Source of the DNA: Quillaja saponaria
Taxonomy: Eukaryota > Streptophyta > Magnoliopsida > Fabales > Quillajaceae
Reading direction: 5' to 3'
DNA length: 64,000 bases
Assembly: GCA_029379385.1 (NCBI GenBank)
Contig: CM055611.1
Coordinates: forward strand, 6,820,001-6,884,000
In this document: in pieces, positions 47,962 to 59,099 of the stretch
Layout of the letters: each line of letters opens with the position of its first letter
How positions within the stretch are numbered: the first letter of the stretch is position 1
Program-made: the position numbers and the translations under genes
The notes under the pieces: model-generated
What the model saw: the letters and a program-made list of their open reading frames with translations, nothing else
Told to the model about the DNA's origin: nothing
The model's database searches: none

Positions 47962-50900
47962 TTATGCCTTGACAGCAGAATCAGTTTGCATCCAACTCAT
48001 TGACAGTAGGTCCCTAATCCTAAGGCCACTTCCCCAAAATGAGGCAAGACAAAGGCCCATTATAGCCATAGCAACCACAGAACATGCAGGTGGAACTGCT
48101 TGACTACTTCCAAGGAACTGGGCTGCGAGGAGCCCTGCAAGGGTAGAGCTCTGCATTCCTGTGCATAATGAAATTGTCTTGCTTACTTCTTCGTCTTGCC
48201 TGTGGAATATATCATTGTCAGACATTTTGGTAAATACCAATAATTCTCAGAACAATGTGTATATATATATATATATATATCTGAATATCCAAAATTCTTC
48301 CGCAATCAAAACACAAATTTCCAGAATTTATAGATAATTCAAAATTCAAACTCGTAATTAGAACAACATATATTCAAAGCCTCTTCAATGTAAAAACACT
48401 GAAATATAACCTATCTTCTTTTACTTTTTTGAGTTATTTGACAACATTAAGTTCAAAGTTGTGGATCCACGACAGATTTAATAAACAAGAAGTATTTATC
48501 TACAATACAATTATTAAACAGTTTAACCATTCAGAATATCATTAATGTATTCATAAGTATGACCACCAAGGCAAATTAGACACCATTAAGTTCAAAGTTG
48601 TGGATCCATGATGGATTTAATAAACAAGAAGTATTATCTACACTACAATTATTAAACAGTTTAGCCATTCAGAATATCATTGATGTATTGATAAGTATGA
48701 CCACCAAGGCAAATTAGCTACAGACACTGCTAAGCTAAATTAGTTAGGATTAAAGCAAAGGTTGTTTTACTGCCAGAAACAATTTTCACTCCACATTTTT
48801 GCAAAGGACGATGATTTTTACATGATATGTTATTAATGAACAATAATAAATTTGACATACTGCAGTATCGCTGAAGCAGAGACTTAATTATAATAGGCAC
48901 AAATTCTGCAGTAAGGCTAGAATAGGTAGGTCAAAAATGAATACAAAAACATGAAAGTGGTCCAAGTTCAGAAGGCTGTTGACTGAAAAATGACTTAAAA
49001 TGCAATGACCCAAATTACACAATTAGAATACAAAGAAATTTAAAAATTATAATAAGAAGAAGAAGAAGAACTTCATTTCACTGTAAGTCAATAAATTAGA
49101 CAACAATGACACGTGCTCTCAGGAAAGAGAAAAAGAAAAGATAAAAGACCTTAGAACCGAATCTTGTTTAAATTCACATGTCCTTGTAAAAAGAAATTCA
49201 CAGTGTCCTTAATATTTCTTGAAGAAAAACGTGCAATTGGAACAGACAATGAGGAAACAGATTCTACATAAAAGAATCTGTGCCAAACAATTCTTTTAGT
49301 TCAAAATATGAGTTCAGATAATATCTTAGACACTAAATTTTCTATTAACAAAGGTGAATTGTTGCCAATATAATTTATAATAGGTTGGATGCTGCAATAT
49401 GGTACTCAAAGATTATCAGAGAGGAGCCAAAATCTATCATTAGAGGATCAAGAGTAATAGGATTTTCTCCTCATATTATCCTAACTAAGGATGAAACTAT
49501 ATCCAAGTATAGAAATAAGATTATATAGGGGGTAAATATTTACCGCCAAAATGGAATCTTTGATACCCAATATCCTAGAGTGAAGGCTACAGCATGAAAA
49601 GCCAAAACCGGAAAAAACCAATCGGAGACCTTCTCCTGAAAGAATTTGGCTCTGGTTTATTGCAAGAGGGCTGCCAATGCACAACGAAGTGCAAACCATA
49701 GCAACAAAGGGCATCATGGGTTGCATAACAGATACGACTGGTTTTGCATAAGTGTTTAGCACAAGTCCAAGAGAGACTGGAACAAGAACAACCTGGCAGA
49801 GATTTTCGATCATACTTATTATCAAATTCAAATAGGTCAGAGGAATGTAGAAGTACTTTATGATTTATCTTTTCTTCAAGATCATAGATTACCTGTAAAA
49901 TTGACTTGGACATGGCAACAGCATCAACTGGAACAACTGATCCTATCAGTAGACCAGTTAATAGAGGTGTAATGATTACTGATGCAATGGTGGTGGAGCT
50001 AGTGAGGAGGATACTTAAGGCAACGTCCCCTTTGCTTAAAAAGCTGGCATAGCTGGACAGCTGAGCCCCTGCAACACAAGATGTAAGTACAAAGCCTGCA
50101 TAAAACATCTGAGACATCCCCAGCGCCTTTGCAATCAATACACCAAGAGCAGGTTTCAGCACATACTGAGCAAGAAACCCAACAGATAGTGGTAAAGGTC
50201 TGCAGCAGACCAAGAAAATAATGAATACTAGTCACCGAAAGTAGATAAAGGGAGAAGTTACACATTTAATATAATTTACATTGAGTAGGAAATATAGATA
50301 TTGTTCAAGAAGGTCTAACCTTTTGAATGCAAGAGCAAAATCGTCGATAGAGAGTTTTATTCCAATTGATAACATGATTCCACCAAGCGCAGGGGCATAT
50401 AATTCTTTAGATACCCTGCAGTAGCTCAAAATTCACAGGTTCTTCCATCATAAAGAAATGGTAAAAGCCTAACATATAACTAGAAAGGGACAATAAAATA
50501 ACAGAAATGTAGAAGAGAAAAAAAAAAAAAAAAAAAAAAAAAAAAGGAAAAACGATATTCTTCCTTCAAACATCTATCCAGGAAAAACCAGAGCCCCAGG
50601 AGAAGAAGGTAACCTATACTCCCTTTGAGACTAAAAACAAACACATTCAAGCGGTCCCACGGGGTAACCAATTGTCTTGGTCATCATCGATAAAACTAAA
50701 TCAGTCGACTATAGAATCCATATAAAAGTAAATTTGGAAAGAATCCTCTCACAGTGTCAAGCTTTAGGAAAGAACATGTTTTAACTATATAAGGGAAAAC
50801 TATAAGAAGCATAATCGAAGAGAACCAACGGGAAAAAAAAATTCGGACTTTCACAATTTCAGCTATTATATTACAACTTTATATTAAAAGAACAAGTGGG

Positions 50901-51442
50901 TATCTAATCCGATAATATATTACTGAAAGGAAACGAATATTCAAAAATAGGATTAAATTATTATATAAAGAGAATCCCACTTGGCCATTTCCAAAAGCTT
51001 AATTCTGTTCATATCAAAACCAGTGACAGAGATAAACAACCAAACTAAATCAAAAGACCCAAATCACCCACCAAGTAAAAGTTGAAGGCTGAGCAAGAGC
51101 TGCAATTGCGGTGACAGCAACAACAAATGGAAGCATTGCAGATAAAATCTGAGAAGAATCACCCTTATCTTCGGCTACAGCATCTGGGTTAATCCCAAAA
51201 GAAAGCAACGATACGTTTCCTTCTCTTCTTTGCCATCCAACTCTTCCTATTAACGGTGACGTCGAACACGCAAACGTCGATAAGGCACCATTTGTGTATC
51301 CCTTCGAATGCTTCGAAGATGAACAAGAAGAAGAATAAGAAAGGGCCTGGGAATTTGGGAATGAAAGCTTTATCTTTGTGGGTGTTGCAAGAGACAGAAA
51401 GGGAATTGAGGGCAAGGAAGAAGAGCAAATACTAAAGGCCAT
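47962..51442 (-). CDS. BASS1: Plastid BASS-type sodium/metabolite symporter, five exons, frameshifted
   Basis: Exons (minus strand): 51442-51072, 50415-50320, 50199-49893, 49792-49544 and 48199-47962, stop TAA 47964-47962. All introns are GT..AG and phases agree between exons. I take ATG 51442; the in-frame TTG nine bases upstream is not a start. The first 75 or so residues are Ser-rich and basic, a chloroplast transit peptide. The rest is the SBF/BASS fold with hydrophobic helices: FVVAVTAIAALAQPSTFTW, YAPALGGIMLSIGIKLSIDD, FLAQYVLKPALGVLIAKALG, SCVAGAQLSSYASFLSKGDV, TTIASVIITPLLTGLLIG and PFVAMVCTSLCIGSPLAIN. The last exon ends FLGSSQAVPPACS and RIRDLLSM. Expected length is 419 residues, near the about 400 of Arabidopsis BASS1, which has been proposed to move pantoate across the envelope; assignment to BASS1 is from memory. 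Exon 4 has one base too many in the A6 run at 49612-49617, which breaks the frame before the last two helices. Confidence 0.88.
48259..48282. repeat. (TA)n microsatellite in BASS intron 4
   Basis: About 12 TA units, 60 bp from the exon 5 acceptor site. Confidence 0.85.
48440..48717. repeat. 139-bp tandem duplication in BASS intron 4
   Basis: Units 48440-48578 and 48579-48717 begin GACAACATTAAGTTCAAAG and GACACCATTAAGTTCAAAG and are alike throughout with few differences. Intronic, no coding effect expected. Confidence 0.85.
49612..49617 (-). other. Frame-disrupting homopolymer in BASS exon 4
   Basis: Six A on the plus strand (T6 on the coding strand). Before it the frame reads ILSGEGLRLVF. 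After it, the family-like sequence (helix starting PVLAFHAVAF, then GYWVSKIPFW) is in the frame one base off, and only that frame joins exon 5. Exon 4 is 249 bases; the phases of its neighbours require a remainder of two, for example 248. This is either a genuine inactivating insertion or a sequencing error. Confidence 0.8.
50518..50545. repeat. A28 homopolymer in BASS intron 1
   Basis: 28 consecutive A on the plus strand, about 100 bp before exon 2 on the coding strand's intron side. It reads as a long T run in the pre-mRNA. No SINE or LINE body is recognisable beside it. Confidence 0.85.
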
Positions 51443-51573
51443 GAAATTCAAAACGGGGTTTCAGTAGTTGGGTAGCTATCGCCGGATATGACCGTTGGTT
51501 TCCGGCGTGCTTCAGAGGAGAGAAGGAAAGGAGAGGCTGTGCCCAACTGAAGAAGATGAGGGATAGAGTAAGA

Positions 51574-51586
51574 TTCTTATATGGGT
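51574..51586 (-). promoter_or_regulatory. Putative TATA box of the BASS gene
   Basis: On the minus strand CCCATATAAGAATC lies about 135 bp upstream of the ATG, leaving a 5' UTR of roughly 100 bases. Confidence 0.45.
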
Positions 51587-51858
51587 TTGTATTGTATACC
51601 AATATGATATGAAAATGAAAGAGATATGGGTGGAATTTGCTCAGGTACTGGAGAGAACATTCTGGTTAGCACTTAGTCAATGAATGAACGGCCAGGATTG
51701 TATCAATGAGAACAACGGTCCAGTTGTTAAATGTTAATTCGTTTTAGTTGTTTAGTTATTTGTTTGCAGTTTAGTCCTTCTTTAACTTTCTTTTGCCAAA
51801 ATATTAGAATAATTATTTTATTTGGTAAAAATAATAATAATAAGACTTAATATTATTT

Positions 51859-51944
51859 TTTTTGGTATATTAGGAGTACTTGAACTTAACTCTAGGGGAT
51901 GGGAGAAGAAGTATCAACCAATTGAGCTAAGCTCTCTGTGGTGA
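51859..51944 (-). mobile_element. Short tRNA-derived SINE
   Basis: On the minus strand: box A TAGCTCAATTGG (perfect), then GTTCAAGTA about 40 nt later (box B, one mismatch), then an A8 tail. It is about 85 bp, very short for a SINE, with the tRNA-like head almost immediately followed by the tail. It lies about 400 bp upstream of the BASS start codon. Confidence 0.6.
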
Positions 51945-52535
51945 CTTAAATATTATTTAATCTTTCAGACTTGTCTCAGTTTTTAATTTAATATTTCAAA
52001 AATATTTTCAGTCAATTTCATCCTTTAAGATTTAGAATTTTTTAATCAAGTTATATTCTCTTATTCTCATGTTATGCATAAATAAAGTAATTTACATACT
52101 TTAATCAAAATGACAAAACAAGTTTTACAAGATATAAAAATAACTTACGTATGTTATTATTTTTATGTCAAGTTATTATTTTTATGTCAAATGTGGTTAT
52201 TTCGTTAATTCATAACATATAAACAGAAAAATAAAACTTAATTGAACAATTTTGAATCTTGAAAGATAAAATTAACTTAGAAAATTTTAGAAGACTGAAC
52301 TAAAAACTGATATAATTTTAAATGACTAAAACAATAGGTAAGTCAAAAAATAAAAAATTAGAGTATATTGTGCTAATTACTTTAATCAATTAAACTAACT
52401 GGAACCTTCAGAGTAAAATATTTTCACAAAATGAATAATACATAACACATTCATAAATTTTTCTACCAATTGAAATACTTTTTTTTTTATGTAAAAAAAA
52501 ACATATATTAACAAAAATTACTATTTTGTTCATGT
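51945..52535. other. AT-rich intergenic, no gene
   Basis: No coding or repeat signature recognised. Confidence 0.3.
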
Positions 52536-52545
52536 TTTGTACATA

Positions 52546-52753
52546 GGGATGGCTCTAAAATCAAATAATTCAAATTTGAATTAAAAAATTAGAATTCAAA
52601 ACGAATTTAACAAATTATTTAAATTTGTATTCATATTCGAAATAATATATGTTTGTATTAATAAAATTATTTTTATGATTTTTTTTTACCACAATACCCT
52701 AACTATTCGAATAATACCCTATTTAAAATTATTTGATTCGAATTTCATCTCTA
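52546..52753. mobile_element. Foldback MITE (Mutator-like), copy B
   Basis: Begins GGGATGGCTCTAAAATCAAA and ends ATTTGATTCGAATTTCATCT, an imperfect inverted repeat matching the ends of copies A and C. It is flanked by the identical 10-bp TTTGTACATA at 52536-52545 and 52754-52763, which fixes the borders. It is about 208 bp with no coding. Confidence 0.8.
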
Positions 52754-52763
52754 TTTGTACATA

Positions 52764-53755
52764 TTAAACGCATTTCTCAAATTTCTAATAAAAGTCTTGA
52801 CTTGATTAAATTAGGCGAATTGTGTGTAAACGAATGTAGACACCACCTTACTGCTAAACCCAAAAAATTCTTATAAAAATTATATTAGTAGACCACTTTC
52901 CATACCTAGGATTTGTATAAGAATTATATTTAATTTTCTTGAAATTGTAAACATCAATAGTTGATAAGACAAGAAATAAATTAGGAAGTTCCCTTTGGTC
53001 CCCGATTTTGAAATTTTATATTTTTAATTTATTAATATATAAGATAATTATTACTTGAAAATTAGACACATGATTTGATATATTACATATCAATAAATTA
53101 TTGACATATTAGCTATTATCTTGATGCCACACACTTATTACTTTGATGTCAAATCAACGAATATGACATGAAATTTGTATCAAAATTCATAACTAAATTT
53201 GTAGACCTCAATAGATAAGTCAAGAAATAAATTAGGCAAGAGTTTCTTTGGTCCCAATTTTTTAAAATTTTAATTTATTCCTTTTATGTCTAAGCTATAA
53301 AATATAATATAATTATGGGTTTTCTAATGAGAACATGACACTTGTTAAGGTTTTATAAATATAAAATTTATAACTATTTATTACGGTAGTTAATCATAAT
53401 TTTAGTGTTATTTAAAACATAAATTGAAAATTAAACTTTCTAAAAATAGCAATTTAGTAAAATGATATGCTTACTGCATCAACAAATCATTTACACAGTT
53501 AATATTTTGATGTTGCGTCAGTTTAGTATTTAATTCATCAATTGACAGTTAATCTTTGATATCACATCAACTATTCTGACACGTCAACTAACTCATAATA
53601 TTTTAAAGCCACGTCAACGAGTATTTCTTAATTGATTTGAACCTTTTATCATAAATAAAATAAGATGTCAATAACCAATTTGACAAACTATTTATTTATT
53701 AATTAACTTTAAAAAAATCACTTTTCATGTGTATCTTAGGTTTAATTATTTAAGT
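52764..53755. other. AT-rich intergenic with CACGTCAAC words
   Basis: 53500-53630 contains several GACACGTCAAC / CCACGTCAACG / ATCACATCAAC words separated by 20-40 bp; they may belong to an unrecognised MITE. No gene. Confidence 0.3.
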
Positions 53756-53919
53756 AACTAACTATATAATTATTAGCATAGAGATCTCCTCTTCATGAGG
53801 CTATCTTTTCCTCTTCGTGAGGCTATCTTCCTCCTTCTACCTATTAATCCTGTATAACCCATCACTTTCACCAAAACCCTTCTACCCAGACACAACCCTA
53901 ACCTCTTCAACCTTCCCTT

Positions 53920-54900
53920 ATGGCATCAGATGATAATGAGCATGACCTAACCATTTTCTTTGATGAATCTGACATTGAAACAGGAATCCTAGAATATACC
54001 AAAACACTAGTAAGGAAAGTTGTATCCACTAGATTCAATGCAATTGATACGATGCATAATGTTCTAATGAATATATGGAATAACCCTAACGGACTCCGTA
54101 TAACTCAAATGGGTTATCAGTGCTACCAATTCTTTTTTGATGATAAAGTCGATTGCTGGAGAATATTAAAAGGGAGTCCTTAGCTCTACAAAAACCAACT
54201 TCTCCTTCTAGCAAAATGGGAGTTGGATATCGAGAAGATCAAACTAGGATTTTCACATGCACCTATTTGGATTCAATTGTGGAGGCTCCCTTTTACTATT
54301 ATACAACTAAAATGGGATGGAAATTAGGGAGCTTACTAGGTACTTCATCCAAGTTGAGCTATTTCATGTGCATGGAGTACAAGGTAGGATAATCAAATGT
54401 CTAATACAATGGGACTTGCAAAGGAAACTTCGAAAGTCAATCATGGCCAAGGGAGTCTTTGGAGAGAATTACATAGTTAAACTGTAATATGAGAAGCTTT
54501 CAACTTACTACTTTTTTTGTGGTATCATCGGCCATGACAAACGTAGCTGCACAACCAAGATCAAACTAGAAATGCATGGGGTAGATTGCCCCTTGCACTA
54601 TGACAATGCATTACAAGCTCAGCTAAATAGATGGAAGGACAATGGACAAGCCCGAAGGCAAATGGCCACTGAGTCAAGCAACTTGACGACAAGAGTGGCT
54701 CGACAACCAGAATTACTTTTGCACTGGTTATCGGAGCTCACAGTAGATGGGCATGGAAAGGACACATGTCACAACGCGTATGGTACAAGCATAGTGTTTC
54801 AAACTAAAGGCCCTATGAAAGAAGGAGGGCACAATTTCAAAATTTCTGACACTGCTACACTAAACTACAAATTGGATAAAGCCGAGAATCTTGGGCACTA
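53920..54900 (+). pseudogene. LINE ORF1 relic (DUF4283-like)
   Basis: Starts with a clean ATG (MASDDNEHDLTIFFDESD), then ILKGSP where the DUF4283 core is expected. Through a stop at 54181 and frame changes it continues with APIWIQLWRLPF (about 54260-54295) and a CCHC-like YYFFCGIIGHDKRSC (about 54500-54550). The frame 54572-54901 is its hydrophilic C-terminal part. A 22-bp motif (CCTCTTCRTGAGGCTATCTT) is repeated in tandem just upstream at about 53789-53831. Confidence 0.6.
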
Positions 54901-55254
54901 ATTCAAAACCAATGAACCTCACGTTATCCATTCAAGAAACGTAAGCCATGCACACAGCATAATGCCTAAGGAGGTTGGCGGAATATGTGCAATAGGAAGT
55001 GAAAGACTCCTAAGAGATGAGGCAAGTGTTCCAACAGAAATTCAAATTACACTTAATCATATGACATATCCATCCAAAACTAAAGAAACCAATCCCACTT
55101 AAACCAGCACTCCTACCCCAACCAGGACAAAATAACTTAATTCTCTGACTGTATTCTTCACCAATTGTCCAACCACCAAGTCTAATTCTACTAGACCACA
55201 ACAAAATACCCCTTAGCCCCACCTTACCAATGAAATTAAAGTAGCTGCCTTCTT

Positions 55255-55800
55255 TATTAATCCTACAAGGGCTCCGGGGGATGATGGAATGACAGGGAAA
55301 TTTTTTCAATGCTATTGGAACATTATTGGCAAGGATATATGTTTGGTTGTTTAGATTTTTTAACGCATGGAAGAATGTTAAAAAACTTCAATCACACAGT
55401 CATCTCACTTATTCCAAAAGTCTATCCACCGAGAGACATGACACAAATTCGGCCTATTAGTTTGTGTTCTATATTTTTACAAAATAATATCCAAAATTGT
55501 TGTTAACAAACTCAAGCCAATTATAGGTTCTTTAATTAGTCACAACCAGAGTGCATTTCTACAGGACAGAATAATTTCAGATAATATTTAAGTAGATCAT
55601 GAACTAATGCACTCTCTCAGAACAAGGAGTAAAGGTTATAAATATGATATGACAGTCAAAGTGAATATGAGCAAGGCATATGACAAAGTAGAATAGGATT
55701 TTCTTAAAGGTATGTTAAACTTTATGCTCCTTTAGATTATTGTTTTCAATTTGTTCATCAAAATAAAATAATTGGGCTGCCCATTTAGTGGCAAAACAAG
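55255..55800 (+). pseudogene. LINE reverse-transcriptase fragment
   Basis: INPTRAPGDDGMTGKFFQCY (55255-55315), TQIRPISLCSI (55444-55476) and, in other frames, SHNQSAFLQDRIISDNI (about 55535-55590) and KVNMSKAYDKVE (about 55655-55695) are L1-type RT blocks upstream of the catalytic motif. The catalytic FADD block is absent. Joined near 55740-55770 to the ORF2 C-terminal end. Confidence 0.65.
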
Positions 55801-55931
55801 CCCTTACCGATCTAAATTTATGTATGAATCCTCTTGCTTTGTAGAGTTAGCTCAATATTATTTATGAGACTAAATACTATATTTCCCAATGAATGAAATC
55901 TCTATCTTTGACCCCAAAAAAAACTAACTAT

Positions 55932-56310
55932 TTATATTTCTACACATAAGTTTTTTTATGCATCTGTTAAATTAACTCAACAAAAATATAAGAATGTAAT
56001 AAATTTTAGCCAAAAAAAAAAAAAAAAGCTTACAAAGTTTAGTTATTTAGGCAACTACCTATTTATACTTCAAAACATAATCTTTTTATTCAAATATCCA
56101 AAAGCAACAATAAAGGGAAAAAAATTCCTCATAAAATTTATATTATAATTTGAAGTATCATTTTCTAAAATATTTTAATCAAAATAGAATAAACAAAATT
56201 CATACTACACAAAAAGATATAAAATAAATAATGAAAATAAAATCAACAATATTGTTAATACTATTATATTTCCACAAACCAAAAATGTTTTATAAATGAG
56301 TTTTTCTATC
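55932..56310. other. AT-rich intergenic, no gene
   Basis: No recognisable content apart from an A15 run near 56012-56027. Confidence 0.3.
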
Positions 56311-56324
56311 TCCGACGTGTTTCC

Positions 56325-56710
56325 ATCTACAATAGGTCACAACAGTAGTGGTCACTACTTGTACCGAGAAGCTACAAGGAAAGAGCTTATCTTAAGGTAG
56401 TAGCCGAAGGAAGATCGATCAAGAAGGAAGGGTCATTGTCTCCAGTGGATCTCGATGGTGTTTCTCTCCATCACTAACTGATCACGGCAGTGGTGGTCAT
56501 CGTCTCCGGTAGGTCCCAATGGTATTTGTCACCTTCTTTAACAGGTCCCAACAGTGATGGTCGTCATCTTTGATAGGTCTCCGTGATAGTGGTCATCGTC
56601 TCCAATAGATCTTAATGGTGTTAGTCGTTGTCTTCGGCGAGTCCTACCGATGATGGTTATCTTATTCAGTGAATCTAATTGGTGATTATATTCTCTAGTA
56701 TATATTAATA
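56325..56710. repeat. Degenerate tandem array, about 32-bp unit
   Basis: A GC-richer island made of diverged units of the type GGTCATCGTCTCCGGTAGGT plus CCCAATGGTGTT. Phrases such as GTCATCGTCTCC(A/G)(G/A)TAG, GGTCCCAA(T/C)(A/G)GT and GTGGTCAT recur many times. Unit borders are blurred. No open frame spans it. It may be a decayed minisatellite or the repeat part of an unidentified element. Confidence 0.5.
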
Positions 56711-57435
56711 ATGATCATCGTCATTTGGACAGATCGATAGTGACGTGGATGTGTAGCCTATGGTGGGTGGACAAAAATGTCGGTGGGTGAAAGCCAAGGA
56801 AGAGTGAAGAATGTTGTAGGCTATTGATGGTCGATGATATAACTTAATGTGCTGCCATATAGGTGATTACCAATGATGTCATATACAAATTTCTTAAGAC
56901 AAAAATCATTTGAAATTGTAATTATTATAGTCTATCCATAAGATTTGAAAATGGTGTTTTGTTATTTTTTGGAATTTAATTGAGAATTTCAATTTTAAAA
57001 TACCGCCAACTAGAAATTTACAATTTAACATTTCAATTTTCAATTCTAATTTCAATTCAGTACATCCCAATGGACCTATAGTGCATTCATAAAAAAATCA
57101 ATAAAATTTGAATAAAAACCAATTTAATTGAAATAAGAAATAAAGTTTTCAGCAAAATACATCTAGTTGTATCAAGGGTGCAAATGGGTTGGAATTCTTG
57201 GTTTTTTAAAATTTTATTATTAATAAAACTGATGCATAAACCGAATTTTATTACCCAACGCATTTCTGCTACCATATCTGTCCCTTAGCCCAAAAATCAG
57301 TCTACTTAGCCCAAAGGCTCCAAACCCCAAAAATAACCCTCAAGTTCCACCTTACCTAACACTCATACTTGGTCCTCTATCTGTTCTCACCTCACTTTGA
57401 CCTCTCCTATCACAAGCCTTAGCTAATAGCGAGTA
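56711..57435. other. Intergenic, no gene
   Basis: The minus frame at 57087-57275 has no family features. Confidence 0.3.
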
Positions 57436-57445
57436 ACCACCACTA

Positions 57446-57755
57446 GGGATGGAATTCGAACAGGTTCAATTCGAATTAAAAAAATTTGAATGTTGTTTGA
57501 AATTCAAATTTGAATATGGATAATGTATTATTCAATTTAATGTTTGAAAATAATTCAAAATAGTTTTCGAATTAATAACCAAAAAAATATTTTTTTTATT
57601 AAAGAAAATTAAATTTACCAAAAAGAAAATAAAAAATGTATTCGAATTGGGATTCAAATCCAATTATTTGAATCTGAATTCAAGTACAAGAATTCGAATC
57701 TGAATTCGAATAGTGCACTATTTGAAACTATTCAATTCAAATTCCAACCTTAATC
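57446..57755. mobile_element. Foldback MITE (Mutator-like), copy C
   Basis: Begins GGGATGGAATTCGAACAGG and ends ATTCAAATTCCAACCTTAAT. The interior is AATTTGAATT-type sequence in both orientations. Similar flanks ACCACCACTA (57436-57445) and ACCACCATAT (57756-57765) look like an eroded target duplication. About 310 bp. Confidence 0.7.
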
Positions 57756-57765
57756 ACCACCATAT

Positions 57766-59099
57766 CGCAACTAATTCTCACTAGCTAGTGCCACCACTAT
57801 CAGCCTGCCACCTCACCAGACCACTACTCTTCTACTTTTGTCTTAGCCTTTTGGCAAAATTTGACCATATTGAGCTAGTGAAAAATTGATTTGAAGTATC
57901 AATTTGCAACCTTTCCTCAAACTCGTAGATTTGGATTTACTATTAGCTCTAAGCTCAGAATAAAGGAGTTGCACCCACAGTGAGTGCATACATACTTTTA
58001 ATGTGATTCATATACTTTCATTTTGTACACTAGTGTAGTTCCTACTTAAAATCTTCTTTGTATTTGACTTCTTTAACATCTCTAGCATTCTCTTTTCTCA
58101 ACAGGAAATATCCTCAACAAGTTTTATTTTTGATCCATCTATCGCACTTTCAGCATCAAGATATGATTTTGAATCTCGTTATTTCTTCTTGAAAATTAGT
58201 TTCTAATCCTAAGGATGCAATTTAGTATGTTATATCAACACTTTCTTCAATTCCTTTGCTACCACAAAAACAAAATTCAATAAGAAAAACCATTAATTTA
58301 GTAATTAGATTCTTATCCCTAAACAAGGAATATTAAATTTCAATAGCAAAAGTATTTGCCAAAGCTTTCTTGAGAACTGATACGAATTTCATAGTAAGAA
58401 GAGCTACACTTCACTTTGACATTAATGGTGAAAACCTAACTATGTCTATGACCCACTAAGTATATTTTTTTAAATGTGGAATTGAGAAGTCATTTGTGTA
58501 AAACCAGCCTAATCAATGGAAAGAAACAATATTATACCTGAGTAATTGTGAGAAGGTAGTAAAAGAGAAGCAAAACAAAACTAAGTTGATGGAAAATAGA
58601 GACTGTGAGAGAGTTTAAGATCTAAGGAGGCACTAGAAAGGAAGGAGGAAAAGAAAATGGAAAACAAAAGAAATGAAAACTAATGGCCAGCGAAGAAAGT
58701 AAGAAAAAGAAGAAGATACATTTCTTGTTCTATATTCACTTACTTGGTTTCCAATTGTATGTACAAGCATGTAACTTTTATTGTTGAATATTAATGAATT
58801 TTTTATTTATAAGTTTCTTTCTAACTCTTGATGGTTTAAGCTTGAGATTACCAATTTGCAAGTTTATAACTATTGCATTTGGTAATATACTCTGCCAGAT
58901 GCAAGATAAATGTACCTAAAATTGGAATCATAAAGGTGTCTCAATTTAAGTACTAATATATATTTATTAGTTTTTTGAGGTATTTATGAGTATAACATGT
59001 AGCTGCCTATAGTTTATTTTTAACCAAATATTAAGTTATGCCCCAATTTTTTTTAGGATTGCTTATGTATTTTTATTTGTATTATATAATGCAGTAATA
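57766..59099. other. Intergenic, no gene
   Basis: No reading frame with recognisable features on either strand. Confidence 0.3.

Larger units (their letters stand above)
53766..55923 (+). mobile_element. Internally deleted L1-type LINE with target duplication
   Basis: AACTAACTAT flanks the unit (53756-53765 and 55922-55931) and an A-rich tail (about 55916-55923) ends it. The left part is ORF1 (53920-54900). The right part holds an RT fragment (55255-55725) followed near 55770 by the last residues of an ORF2 C-terminus (AAHLVAKQALTDLNLCMNPLA). Endonuclease, most of RT and most of RNase H are missing, so this copy was truncated internally before or after insertion. Confidence 0.6.
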
